Below are positions 25,066 to 34,186 of a DNA stretch of 64,000 nt, piece after piece. Each line of letters starts with the position of its first letter. Within the stretch, counting starts at the first letter, position 1. The stretch lies in the NCBI GenBank assembly GCA_002340095.1, contig DDKS01000035.1, positions 1-64,000 of the forward strand. Direction: 5' to 3'. Under the pieces are notes generated by a model. It was not told the origin of the DNA and ran no database searches. It saw only the letters and a program-made list of their open reading frames with translations. This DNA is from Betaproteobacteria bacterium UBA2592. GTDB lineage: Bacteria > Pseudomonadota > Gammaproteobacteria > Burkholderiales > Rhodocyclaceae. The position numbers and the translations under genes were made by a program.

Positions 25066-27345
25066 GTGCCCCCCCTCCTGCCCAAACGCATCCTGTGGGC
25101 CCTGCCCCTCGCCCTCCATGCCGCCTTCCTGAACGCCAGCCCGGACCAGCCCGGCACGGCAGCGCCAGTCGATACCCCCCAGGAACGCCCACCCCAGATC
25201 CGGCAGCAGCAGCTCGACTTCAAGACCCTGGGCGCGCATCAGGTCCTGGAACTACGCGGCATCGACGGCAACGCGCACCTGCCGGTCAATATCCGTCTCG
25301 ATGAAGTCGTCACCGGCGCCCGGCTGAAGCTGCACTACACCCTCTCCCCCTCCCTGCTGCCCCACCTCTCCCACCTCAAGGTCTACATCAACGACGAGGT
25401 GCAGGCGGTGATCACGGTATCCAGGGAAAGGCTGGGCACACGGCAGACGCTGGAACTGCCCCTCGACCCGCGCTTCTTCACCGACTACAACCGCCTGCGC
25501 CTGCAGCTCATCGGCCATTACACGGAAGAGTGCGAATTCCCCTTCCACAGCAGCCTCTGGGCCCACATCGGCAGCGATTCCACCCTGGAACTGAGCCTGC
25601 AGCCCCTGGAACTGCAAAATGACCTGGCCATCCTGCCGGCCCCCTTCTTCGACGAGCGGGACAACCGCCCCCTCAGGCTGCCTTTCGTCTTCGCTCCGGG
25701 GCCGGATCTGGAAACCCTGCGGGCCGCCGGCAGCCTCGCCTCCTGGTTCGGCATGCTGGCCGCCTACCGGGGCAACCACTTCCCCGTACACCTGGACCAG
25801 CTGCCCGGCGGCCATGCCGTGGTGCTGGCCACCCCGGACAAGATGCCGGCCGGCCTCAAGCTGGGGGAAATCACCGGCCCGGGCATTGCCATCATCGACC
25901 ATCCCCGCACCCGGGGCGCCAAGCTGCTGCTCATCCTGGGCCGCAACGGGGCCGACCTGAAACTGGCCGCCGACGCCCTGGCCCTGGGCAAGGCCGCCCT
26001 CTCCGGCAGCCGGGTGCAGGTGCAGAAACTGGATTACCCGCCCCGCCGCGCTGCCTACGACGCGCCCCTGTGGCTGCCCGTGGGCCGGCCGGTACGCTTC
26101 GGCGAACTGGTGCGTTTCCCCTCCGATCTGGAAACCCGGGGAAGCCAGTTGGCCCCCCTGCGCATCAACGCCCGTCTGCCCCCCGATCTGTTCACCTGGC
26201 AGAGCCGGGGCATCCCCATCGACCTCCGCTACCGCTACACGCCACTGCACAACAGCCCGGATGCGCATCTGAGCGTCAGCATCAACGAGCAGTTCATCCA
26301 GGCCTTGCACCTGCCCGGCAGCGGCAAGTCCGGCACGGCGGACCGGCTCGTGCTGCCCCTGCTGGAGGACGAGGACACCCAGGCCCGCAGCGACCTGCGC
26401 ATTCCCGCGTTTCAGGTGGGCAGCAACAACCAGCTGCAATTCCACTTCCACCTGCCACCGGGGGATTCAGGCAAGTGCCAGACCCATCGAATCACCGATC
26501 TGCAGGCCGCCATCGACCCGGACTCCACCCTCGACCTGAGCCAGTTCCACCACTACGCCGCCCTGCCCAACCTGGCCCTGTTCGCCAACAGCGGTTTTCC
26601 CTTCACCAAGTACGCCGACCTGGCCGAAACCACGGTGGTGCTGCCCGACACCCCCCGCCCTGGGGAAATCCAGCTCATGCTCGACACCCTGGGCCGGCTC
26701 GGCGCCCACACCGGCACCCCGGGCCTGCGCTTTGGCCTGCTCCCGGTCAGCCGCATCCAGGAAGCGGCGGACCGGGACCTGCTCCTCATCGCCAGTGGCG
26801 ACCTGGATCCGGCCCAGCAACAGATCCTGCAGACCTGGGGTCAGGACCTGCCTGCCCTGCTGCGGCAGGGGGAGCGCAGCTTCGCCCCCCTGACCCGGGT
26901 CCAGAACGCCCTGTACGACTGGTTCGGCTGGCAGGAAAGCCCGCCCCGGCCCGAGGCCGGCCGGGCCATCCTGAGCGGTGGCGGCACCCTGGCCAGCATC
27001 GCCGGGCTCGAATCGCCGCTCCAGGCCGGCCGTAGCCTCGTCATCCTCAACGGCACCCAGCCCGAGGCCCTGGAACTGATCGGCACCGCCCTCAACGACA
27101 GCAGCCGGCCCACCCGCATCCGGGGTGACCTCACCTTCCTGCGCGGCGACCAGGTGGAAAGCTTCCGGGTGCAAGAACCCTACTACGTCGGTAAACTGCC
27201 CTGGTGGAACTGGCTCTGGTTCCACCTGCACCGGCACCCGCTGCTCCTGGCCCTGGCCGGGATCAGCCTGGGCCTCATCCTGACCCTGATGGCCTTCGCC
27301 GCCCTGAAACGCATCACCCAGCGCCGCCTTGGACAGCATGACTGA
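25066..27345 (+). CDS. bcsB: Cellulose synthase periplasmic subunit BcsB
   Basis: A 759-residue periplasmic, membrane-anchored partner of BcsA that guides the glucan chain. A signal peptide (KRILWALPLALHAAFLNA) is followed by alternating carbohydrate-binding and flavodoxin-like domains (HYTEECEFPFHSSLWAHI, PGPDLETLRAAGSLASWFG) and a C-terminal helix (LLLALAGISLGLILTLMAF) with a basic tail. GTG 25066 gives a normal short n-region; GTG 25009 would add 19 residues. It heads the plus-strand unit bcsB-bcsZ-bcsC, whereas bcsA is 7 kb away on the other strand. Confidence 0.92.
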   Translation: MPPLLPKRILWALPLALHAAFLNASPDQPGTAAPVDTPQERPPQIRQQQLDFKTLGAHQVLELRGIDGNAHLPVNIRLDEVVTGARLKLHYTLSPSLLPHLSHLKVYINDEVQAVITVSRERLGTRQTLELPLDPRFFTDYNRLRLQLIGHYTEECEFPFHSSLWAHIGSDSTLELSLQPLELQNDLAILPAPFFDERDNRPLRLPFVFAPGPDLETLRAAGSLASWFGMLAAYRGNHFPVHLDQLPGGHAVVLATPDKMPAGLKLGEITGPGIAIIDHPRTRGAKLLLILGRNGADLKLAADALALGKAALSGSRVQVQKLDYPPRRAAYDAPLWLPVGRPVRFGELVRFPSDLETRGSQLAPLRINARLPPDLFTWQSRGIPIDLRYRYTPLHNSPDAHLSVSINEQFIQALHLPGSGKSGTADRLVLPLLEDEDTQARSDLRIPAFQVGSNNQLQFHFHLPPGDSGKCQTHRITDLQAAIDPDSTLDLSQFHHYAALPNLALFANSGFPFTKYADLAETTVVLPDTPRPGEIQLMLDTLGRLGAHTGTPGLRFGLLPVSRIQEAADRDLLLIASGDLDPAQQQILQTWGQDLPALLRQGERSFAPLTRVQNALYDWFGWQESPPRPEAGRAILSGGGTLASIAGLESPLQAGRSLVILNGTQPEALELIGTALNDSSRPTRIRGDLTFLRGDQVESFRVQEPYYVGKLPWWNWLWFHLHRHPLLLALAGISLGLILTLMAFAALKRITQRRLGQHD

Positions 27346-28540
27346 GTTGCCGCCCCAGCCCCCGAGAAGCAGCCGGCGCCGCTTCCTGCGCCGGCTCGGC
27401 GCCGCCGTCGGCGCGCTGGGCGGCGCCGCCCTGGCACCGGCCCTGGCCGCCCCGCCCGGCCACAAGCCCGCCTGCCCCTGGCCCGCATGGCAGGCCTTCA
27501 AACAGCAGTTCCTGAGCGAAGGCGGCCGGGTGGTGGACCCGGGCTCGGAGCGCAAGCAGACCTTCTCCGAAGGCCAGGCCTACGCCCTGTTCTTCGCCCT
27601 GGTGGCCGGCGACCGGCCCACCTTCGAACGGATCCTCCAATGGACCGAGAACAACCTGGCCGACGGCGACCTCACCGCCCGCCTGCCCGCCTGGCTGTGG
27701 GGCCGACGCGATGACGACAGCTGGGGCGTGCTCGACAACAACCCCGCCTCGGACGCCGACCTGTGGATCGCCTACGCCCTGGGAGAAGCCGGCCGTCTCT
27801 GGCAGGAGCGGCGCTACGTGGCCCTCTCCTCGCTCATTGCCGCCCGGGTGCTGCGCGAGGAAACAGCGGACATCCCGGGCCTCGGCCTCACCCTGCTGCC
27901 CGGGCCCCGGGGCTTTCAACCGACCCCCCGACGCTGGCGCCTCAATCCCAGCTACGTACCCTTGCAGCTCATGGCCTGGTTCGCCTCGCGCAGCGGTGCC
28001 CCCGCCTGGCAGGCCCTGGAAGCCAGTTCGCGGCGCATGATCCTCGAAGCCAGCCCCCGAGGCTTCACCCCGGACTGGATTCTGTTCGAGGCTGGACAGG
28101 GCTTCCTGCCCGACCTGGACGGCCCGGACAAGGCCGACGGCGCCTACAACGCCATCCGCGTCTACCTCTGGGCCGGCACCCTGGCCCCGGATGCCCCCGG
28201 GCGCCGGCAACTGCTCGACCAGCTCACCCCCATGGCCGATTATGTGGCCCGCCACGGCCACCCCCCGGAACGGGTGGACAGCCGCACCGGCCAGGGCGAC
28301 AAAGCTGGCCCCCCGGGCTTTTCCGCCGCCCTGCTGCCTTTCCTCCAGGCCGTAGACGCCCGGCAGGCCCTGCAGGAACAGCAACAGCGCCTGGAAGCCC
28401 GGCCCCTGCGCCCCGACGCCTACTACGAACAGGCCCTGGCCCTGTTCGCCCTGGGCTGGATGCAGGGCCGCTACCGCTACGCCCGGGATGGTAGCCTGCT
28501 GCTGCCCGCCCCTGAAGCAGGCCGTAGCCCATGCGCCTGA
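27338..28540 (+). CDS. bcsZ: Periplasmic endo-1,4-beta-glucanase BcsZ (GH8)
   Basis: A 400-residue GH8 cellulase of cellulose operons. FSEGQAYALFFAL carries the catalytic acid Glu, and DDDSWGVLDNNPASDADLWIAYAL and DGAYNAIRVYLW hold the other active-site acids. The N-terminus SRRRFLRRLGAAVGALGG has a Tat-like twin arginine followed by an Ala-rich h-region, so export may be by Tat rather than Sec. ATG 27338 overlaps bcsB by 8 bases. Confidence 0.93.
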   Translation: MTELPPQPPRSSRRRFLRRLGAAVGALGGAALAPALAAPPGHKPACPWPAWQAFKQQFLSEGGRVVDPGSERKQTFSEGQAYALFFALVAGDRPTFERILQWTENNLADGDLTARLPAWLWGRRDDDSWGVLDNNPASDADLWIAYALGEAGRLWQERRYVALSSLIAARVLREETADIPGLGLTLLPGPRGFQPTPRRWRLNPSYVPLQLMAWFASRSGAPAWQALEASSRRMILEASPRGFTPDWILFEAGQGFLPDLDGPDKADGAYNAIRVYLWAGTLAPDAPGRRQLLDQLTPMADYVARHGHPPERVDSRTGQGDKAGPPGFSAALLPFLQAVDARQALQEQQQRLEARPLRPDAYYEQALALFALGWMQGRYRYARDGSLLLPAPEAGRSPCA

Positions 28541-31500
28541 CACTGCGCCGTCCGCTCCTCGGGCTGGCCATCAGCCTGGCCCTGGGCCTGCCGCCTGCCA
28601 GTCCGGCCTGGTGCGCCCCGGAGGGCGCCGACACCCTGCTCCAGGCCGCCCGCATGTGGGACAGCAAGCAGCGGGGCGACCTGGCCCGGCAGATGCTCGA
28701 AAAATACCTGCTGGCCCGGCCCGACTCGGCGCCAGCCCTGTTCATGCTCGGCGAACTGGAACTGCGCTCGAACCAGCCGGCCCGGGCCGAAGCCCTGTTC
28801 CGGCGCCTGCAACAGCACCACCCCCAGGCCCAGGAGACCCGGGACCTGGCCCTGCTGCTGCGCCTTTTCAGCCATGACCGTCAGGCTCTGGCCCAGGCCC
28901 GGCTGCTGGCCCGGGCCGGCCAGTACGAAGCCGCCCTGACCGAATTGCGCCGCCTCTTGCCGGACGGCCCGCCGCCCGGAGAACTAGCGCTGGAATACTA
29001 CCGGGTCCTGGCCCAGACTCCCGGAGGCGAAACCCAAGCCCGCCAGGGACTGGAGCGCCTGCGCCTGCGCCACCCCGGCGACGTGCGCTACGAACTCGCC
29101 CTGACCCGCCTCCTGGGCAACACGGCGGCGGGCCGCACCCGGGCGCTGCAAACCTTCGCCCGGCTGGCCCGCCAGGGCGACGCGCCGCGCAATGCCCTGC
29201 TCGAAGCCTGGCGCAGCATACTCTACCGACTACCCGAAGATGGCAGCGCCATTCCCCACCTGCAGGCCTTCCTGGCCTATGCCCCAGAAGAAAGCGCCAT
29301 GGCGGACCGGTTGCGCAACGCCCAGCTCGCCCATGCCGCCCACCTGCGCCTGCTGGCCGACCCGGCCTATCAGGCCCGGCTGCGGGCGCTGAAGGAACTG
29401 GACCGGGACGGAGCCGACCTGGAGCAGGCCGAGGCCGACCTGCGCCTGGCCCTGGCCCGGCGTCCCCGGGACCCGGAAGTGCTGGGCGGACTGGGACTCG
29501 TGCAGCTGCGCCGGGGTCAGCACGAAGCCGCCCGGGAATGGTTCCTCAAGGCCGCCCGCCAGGACCCGGAAAGCAGCCGCTGGGGGCAGTTGGCCGCCAC
29601 CGCCCGCTTTTGGGGCCTGCTGCGTCAGGCCGACGGCCAACTCGAAGCCGGTCAGTTGCCCGAGGCGGAAGCCTCGGTGCGCACCGCCCTGGCCATGGAA
29701 CCGGACAACCCGGAAGCCCAGGCCGCCCTGGCCGCAGTGCAGTTCGCGGCCGGCCACATCCAGGCAGCAGAACAGGGCTACCGCCGCATCCTGGCGGACC
29801 ACCCGACCCAGCCCAGCGCCGTGCGCGGCCTCGTCCGCCTGCTGGTGCGCGGTCAGCGCCAGGCCGAAGCCCTGGCGCTGCTGGCCCGGCAGCGCACCCT
29901 GCTCGAAGCCGGGGAACGCGACCGCTACGCCGATCTGGAAGCCAGCCTGCTGCGCGACGAAGCCGACGCCCACCTGGCCGCGCGCCGCCCCAGCCGCGCC
30001 CTGGAAAGCCTCGAGCACGCCCTGCTGCTGGCCCCGGCCGACCCCTGGGTACGCTACGACCTGGCCCGGCTCTACAGCCGCCTGGGCCTGCCCCAGCTGG
30101 GCCGGCGCCTGATGCTGGAAGACGGGGTTCCGGACGACCCGGCCCGGGCCCACACCCTGGCCTATGCCCAGGCCCTCTACCTGAACGGCGAGGATGATCC
30201 GGAAGCCGCCCTCGCCGCCCTGGCCCGCATCCCCCGGGAAGCGCGCACGCCGGCCATGCAGGAACTGGAGCGGCAGGCCAGCCTCGAACACAATCTGGCC
30301 CAGGCCGCCCGCCTCCACGCCCGGGGCGAGACGGAAACCGCCCTGCGCCTGATGCAGCTGGCCGAGCGCCAGGCCTGGCAGGACCCGGCGAACGTGCACC
30401 GCGTCGCTCACGCCTGGGTGAACCTGGGCGAAACCGCCCAAGCCCGGGCCCTGATGCAGGAACTGCTGCGCCAGCGGCCCGACGACCCGGCACACCTGCT
30501 CGACCAGGCCGCCATCCTCAACCGCAGCAAGGCGGACGCGGAACTGGCGGCCCTGCTGCCCCGCCTGCAGGAGCGGGGCGACTGGAGCGCTGCCCAGGTG
30601 GAGCGCCTCCTCGATCTGGAAACCGACCTGCTCGCCCGCCAGATCGATGAGGCCCTGCAGGCGGGTCGGCCGGCCCTGGCCCGGGCCCGGGCCGACACAC
30701 CGCTCGCAGCCCGGGGTGACCCCTTGCAGTTGCAGAAGGCCCGGGCCCGGCTGCTGCTCGAAGCCCGGGACTACCTGGCCGCCCTGCCCCTGCTGCAGGC
30801 CCTGCGCCACCAGCAGCCCGAGGACGCCGCGCTGGGCCTCGATCTGGCTAGGGCCCAGGCCGAAAGCGGCGACGCCCCGGCCGCCCTGGCCACCCTGGAA
30901 GCCCTGCAGAGCCAGCTCGGCCCCGAACGGCTCGACCTGCAACTGGCCCTGGTGCGCCAGCTCGTCCGCATGAACCGTCTGGACGAAGCCCGGACCCGGA
31001 CCGCCGAACTGCGGGAACGGCATCCGGACAATGCCGAGGTGCTGCTTGCCTCGGGCCGGGTGGAGCGGGCCGCCCGCCGTTACGAAGCCGCCCTGGCCTA
31101 CTTCCGGGAGGCCCGCCAGGCCGAGGCCCGTCCCGTCGAAAGCGGGCCCCGGGGCCAGATCGTCCTGCTCGAAGCCCGGCTGCAGGAGCAGGCGGCCGCC
31201 CTGCCCCTGCAACTGGCCTACGACCTCTCCGCCGCCCCCCGCGCGGACATCGGCCCCGGCCTGCTCGAACCAGCCGCAGCACCGGAGCCCGCCCCGCGCC
31301 TCGCCCTGGAACTGCAGCGCCAGCCCCTGGGCGGCCCCGCCAGCCCGCCCCTGCTGCTGGCCCGGCAAGATGGGCGCGAGGCGGCGGCCCCCCGCCTGCC
31401 CTCCATCGCCGCAGCGGAAATCCGGGACATCGAAGCCCGGCGCCAGACCCGGGTGGAACTGGGTTATGACCAGTACCGCAAGCATTCCTCCCCCGGCACT

Positions 31501-32589
31501 TCCACTTTCAAGGGCGAGGAAATCCCCCTGGTGGGCTGGCTCGCCCTCGATTACGACGGGCACCTGTTCGTCCAGACCGACCGGGTGGAAGTGGATGCCG
31601 AGGCCCTGCCCGCCGCCTATGACGAGGCCGCCCTGTTCGGTCAGATCCAGGCCCATGGCCACCGCCCCGGCCGCCCCCTGCCCCAGCAGGCCAGTGGCCA
31701 GCACCTGGCCGTCGGCTACCAGTCGGACACCCTGAAGCTGGACCTGGGCATGACCGGGCAGAATTTCCCGGTCCGGAACGTGGTGGGCGGCATTTCCTAC
31801 CGCTGGGAGCTGGGCGACAGGTTCAACAGCAGCGCCACCCTGGAATTCTCCCGCCGCCCGGTCACCAGCAGCCTCACCTCCTACGCCGGGAGCCGCGACC
31901 CGGTCACCGGCGAGATCTGGGGCGGGGTGGTGGCCACCGGCATCGGCGGCCGCATCGCCGCCGACTTCGGGCCCTACTATGGTTTTGCCAGCCTCTCCCT
32001 GGCCAAGCTCACCGGCAAGAATGTGCTCGACAACCAGCGGCTGATCCTGCGCACCGGCATCGACCGGGACGTGCTGCGCACCCCGGACATGCGGGTGAAC
32101 CTGGGGCTGGTGCTGTCCTGGTGGAAATACGCGGAAAACCAGGCCCACTACACCTTCGGCCACGGCGGCTACTACAGCCCGCAGAACTACGTGGCCCTGT
32201 CCGTCCCGGTGGACTGGGCCGGCCGCCACGGCCGCCTGTCCTGGCAACTGCGCGCCAGCGTCTCGCTCTCCAGCAGCCAGGAAAAGGACGTGGATTTCTA
32301 CCCCACCCGGCCGGACCTGCAAGCCCTGGCCCAGACCGCCCCCCTGCCCGCCGGCTATGCGGCGCCCCGCCACGAGGGCGGCAACGGCGGCGGCTTCGGC
32401 CACTCCCTGCTGGCCGCCGCCGAATACCGGCTCACGCCCCACCTGGCCGTGGGCGGCCGCTTCAGCGTGGACCGCTCCGACTACTACAACCCCAACTCCC
32501 TGCTCGTCTACCTGCGCTACTTCCTCGAACCCCGCACCGAACCCGTGCGCTTCCCGCCCACGCCGGTCAAGCCCTACTCCCAGTTCTGA
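28531..32589 (+). CDS. bcsC: Cellulose export protein BcsC (TPR scaffold and outer-membrane barrel)
   Basis: A 1352-residue protein: signal peptide (LLGLAISLALGLPPASPAWC), a long array of TPR-type helical hairpins in the periplasm (about 30-900, recurring ALALLARQ and EPDNPEAQAALA patterns), and a C-terminal BcsC barrel domain (from about 970; TRVELGYDQYRKHSS, YYGFASLSLAKLTG, final RYFLEPR then a short tail). Somewhat longer than the E. coli protein through extra TPR units. It overlaps bcsZ by 10 bases and ends 39 bases from convergent bcsG. Confidence 0.93.
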   Translation: MRLTLRRPLLGLAISLALGLPPASPAWCAPEGADTLLQAARMWDSKQRGDLARQMLEKYLLARPDSAPALFMLGELELRSNQPARAEALFRRLQQHHPQAQETRDLALLLRLFSHDRQALAQARLLARAGQYEAALTELRRLLPDGPPPGELALEYYRVLAQTPGGETQARQGLERLRLRHPGDVRYELALTRLLGNTAAGRTRALQTFARLARQGDAPRNALLEAWRSILYRLPEDGSAIPHLQAFLAYAPEESAMADRLRNAQLAHAAHLRLLADPAYQARLRALKELDRDGADLEQAEADLRLALARRPRDPEVLGGLGLVQLRRGQHEAAREWFLKAARQDPESSRWGQLAATARFWGLLRQADGQLEAGQLPEAEASVRTALAMEPDNPEAQAALAAVQFAAGHIQAAEQGYRRILADHPTQPSAVRGLVRLLVRGQRQAEALALLARQRTLLEAGERDRYADLEASLLRDEADAHLAARRPSRALESLEHALLLAPADPWVRYDLARLYSRLGLPQLGRRLMLEDGVPDDPARAHTLAYAQALYLNGEDDPEAALAALARIPREARTPAMQELERQASLEHNLAQAARLHARGETETALRLMQLAERQAWQDPANVHRVAHAWVNLGETAQARALMQELLRQRPDDPAHLLDQAAILNRSKADAELAALLPRLQERGDWSAAQVERLLDLETDLLARQIDEALQAGRPALARARADTPLAARGDPLQLQKARARLLLEARDYLAALPLLQALRHQQPEDAALGLDLARAQAESGDAPAALATLEALQSQLGPERLDLQLALVRQLVRMNRLDEARTRTAELRERHPDNAEVLLASGRVERAARRYEAALAYFREARQAEARPVESGPRGQIVLLEARLQEQAAALPLQLAYDLSAAPRADIGPGLLEPAAAPEPAPRLALELQRQPLGGPASPPLLLARQDGREAAAPRLPSIAAAEIRDIEARRQTRVELGYDQYRKHSSPGTSTFKGEEIPLVGWLALDYDGHLFVQTDRVEVDAEALPAAYDEAALFGQIQAHGHRPGRPLPQQASGQHLAVGYQSDTLKLDLGMTGQNFPVRNVVGGISYRWELGDRFNSSATLEFSRRPVTSSLTSYAGSRDPVTGEIWGGVVATGIGGRIAADFGPYYGFASLSLAKLTGKNVLDNQRLILRTGIDRDVLRTPDMRVNLGLVLSWWKYAENQAHYTFGHGGYYSPQNYVALSVPVDWAGRHGRLSWQLRASVSLSSSQEKDVDFYPTRPDLQALAQTAPLPAGYAAPRHEGGNGGGFGHSLLAAAEYRLTPHLAVGGRFSVDRSDYYNPNSLLVYLRYFLEPRTEPVRFPPTPVKPYSQF

Positions 32590-32628
32590 GCCGGGCAAGG
32601 AGGCCGGGGACAGAGGCCCCCACCCGCC

Positions 32629-34149
32629 TCACTCCCGGTACGGCATCCATACCCCGTCGGCGCTGCGCACCCAGTCCCCCTCGCCCAGGCGCATCAGCAC
32701 CAGGGCGTCGTTTTCGGAAACGTGCGCGGTTTCCGGCAGGCGCGCCGCCAGCTGCTCCCGGTCGGTCTCGCCGTTCAGCAACTGGGCCACCACGGCGGTC
32801 AGGGCCAGATAGCTGCTGGGCTGCTCGATGCGCTGGGGCGCCCCCCTCATGCCGGGCATGTTCACCAGCTTCACCGCAGCGGGCACCAAAGTGATGCGCG
32901 GGCTGGGAATTTCACGCAGGCCGGCGATCTGCAACCGGTCGCCGCGCAGGGCGGCGCCGTGCTCACCGAGGACCACCACCACCACCGGACGGCCCGAGGC
33001 CTCCAGTTCCTTGATGAAGCGGTCGAGATCCTCCAGGAGCTGGAGCAGCCGCGGCTTGTAGGTCTGCAGGCTGGAGGAGGATTTGTAGCCGGGCAGGCGG
33101 TTGCCGTCATGCAGGGTGATGGAGTTGTAGTAGAGGGCAGCCGGCCTGCCGCCGGCCTGGCTGCGGCCCTGCCACCAGCGGGACAGCACGGCCAGGTCGC
33201 TGAAGATGGGAGTCTCGTCGAAACTGCGCATGGCCACCGGGGCGTCCAGGGGGATGATGGGCTTGCCGGAGAAGCCGCCCTCGGTCTCCAGCAATCTGCC
33301 GAAGCTGTCGAAACGACCATCGTGGTTGAGCAGGGCCTGGGCTTCGAAACCGGCTGCCTCGAAGTTGCGGAACAGCTGGCACTGGGGATTCCGGTCGCTG
33401 TAGGTTTCCTTGTGGTCATGCTGGCCGCAGGAACTCTTGAGCAGGCGCACCGCCGCCGGGCCGCTGTAGCTGGCGGCGCTGTTGAACCGGCGGAAGAGGA
33501 AGTCGAAGTTCTGGAAGAAGGGATGGTCCTCGAGGCGCAGGAAGGCCATGTCGTCCCAGGACAGGGAACAGATGTGCAGGTAGATCACGTCGAAGGCGGG
33601 CGCTCCCGACTCCGGCGCCTGAAAGGGGAGCTGGCGCCGCTTCTGGGTCTGGTAGAAGGCCGCCAGCCGCGCCTCGGGGTCCTCCCCGCCGCCCGGGCCG
33701 GCCTTGTCCTGGGCCGCCAGGGTCGGGCTCAGGGCGCCGGACGGCAGGTAGGTGGCGGGGATGACGCTCAGGATGCCGAGGAAGACGAAGGAGGCCAGCC
33801 GCAGGTAGCGGCCCAGGAACCAGGCCAGAACCAGGGCGGCGAGCAGGCCAGCGACCAGGCCGGGATTGATGAAGCGGCCCAGCAGTTCGAGCAGGTATTC
33901 GAGGCCGAAGTCCGCCAGGGCGCCGGCCTGGCCGAGCAGGCGCTGAAAGGGCGGCAGCCAGGAATCGTGGTAGAGCAAGGCCAGGGCCACGGGCACGGCC
34001 ACGGCGTGGCGCAGCCGGCGCCAGAGGGGACGCTGCAGGGGCCAGGCCAGGGCCGTGGCGAAAAGCAGGTTCTCCCAGACATGAAAGCCGCTGTAGCCGC
34101 CATAGAAAAGGCCCAGCTTGGCAAGGAAATAAAGACTCCACAGACCCAT
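32629..34149 (-). CDS. bcsG: Cellulose phosphoethanolamine transferase BcsG
   Basis: A 506-residue inner-membrane enzyme that decorates cellulose with phosphoethanolamine. N-terminal hydrophobic helices (YFLAKLGLFYGGYSG, VALALLYH, LVAGLLAALVLAWFLG, FVFLGILSVIP) precede an alkaline-phosphatase-like periplasmic domain with NSAASYSGPAAVRLLKSSCGQ (nucleophile Ser region), LNHDGRFD and VVVLGEHGAA. ATG 34149 is preceded by AGGAAGG. Last gene of the bcsA-side unit. Confidence 0.92.
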   Translation of the reverse strand: MGLWSLYFLAKLGLFYGGYSGFHVWENLLFATALAWPLQRPLWRRLRHAVAVPVALALLYHDSWLPPFQRLLGQAGALADFGLEYLLELLGRFINPGLVAGLLAALVLAWFLGRYLRLASFVFLGILSVIPATYLPSGALSPTLAAQDKAGPGGGEDPEARLAAFYQTQKRRQLPFQAPESGAPAFDVIYLHICSLSWDDMAFLRLEDHPFFQNFDFLFRRFNSAASYSGPAAVRLLKSSCGQHDHKETYSDRNPQCQLFRNFEAAGFEAQALLNHDGRFDSFGRLLETEGGFSGKPIIPLDAPVAMRSFDETPIFSDLAVLSRWWQGRSQAGGRPAALYYNSITLHDGNRLPGYKSSSSLQTYKPRLLQLLEDLDRFIKELEASGRPVVVVVLGEHGAALRGDRLQIAGLREIPSPRITLVPAAVKLVNMPGMRGAPQRIEQPSSYLALTAVVAQLLNGETDREQLAARLPETAHVSENDALVLMRLGEGDWVRSADGVWMPYRE

Positions 34150-34186
34150 GCAGACCTTCCTGTCGCGATGCGTGCCGCCTGGTGCC

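Noticed and set aside
29230..32598. An uninterrupted 1122-codon frame on the minus strand opposite bcsC
   Set aside because: It lies exactly opposite a well-supported BcsC, has low-complexity Gly/Gln-rich translation and no motif. Long antisense frames are expected at this GC content and codon use.
32590..32628. Bidirectional terminator between bcsC and bcsG
   Set aside because: The 39-base gap is GC-rich with only weak pairing and no T or A tract; no terminator can be supported.
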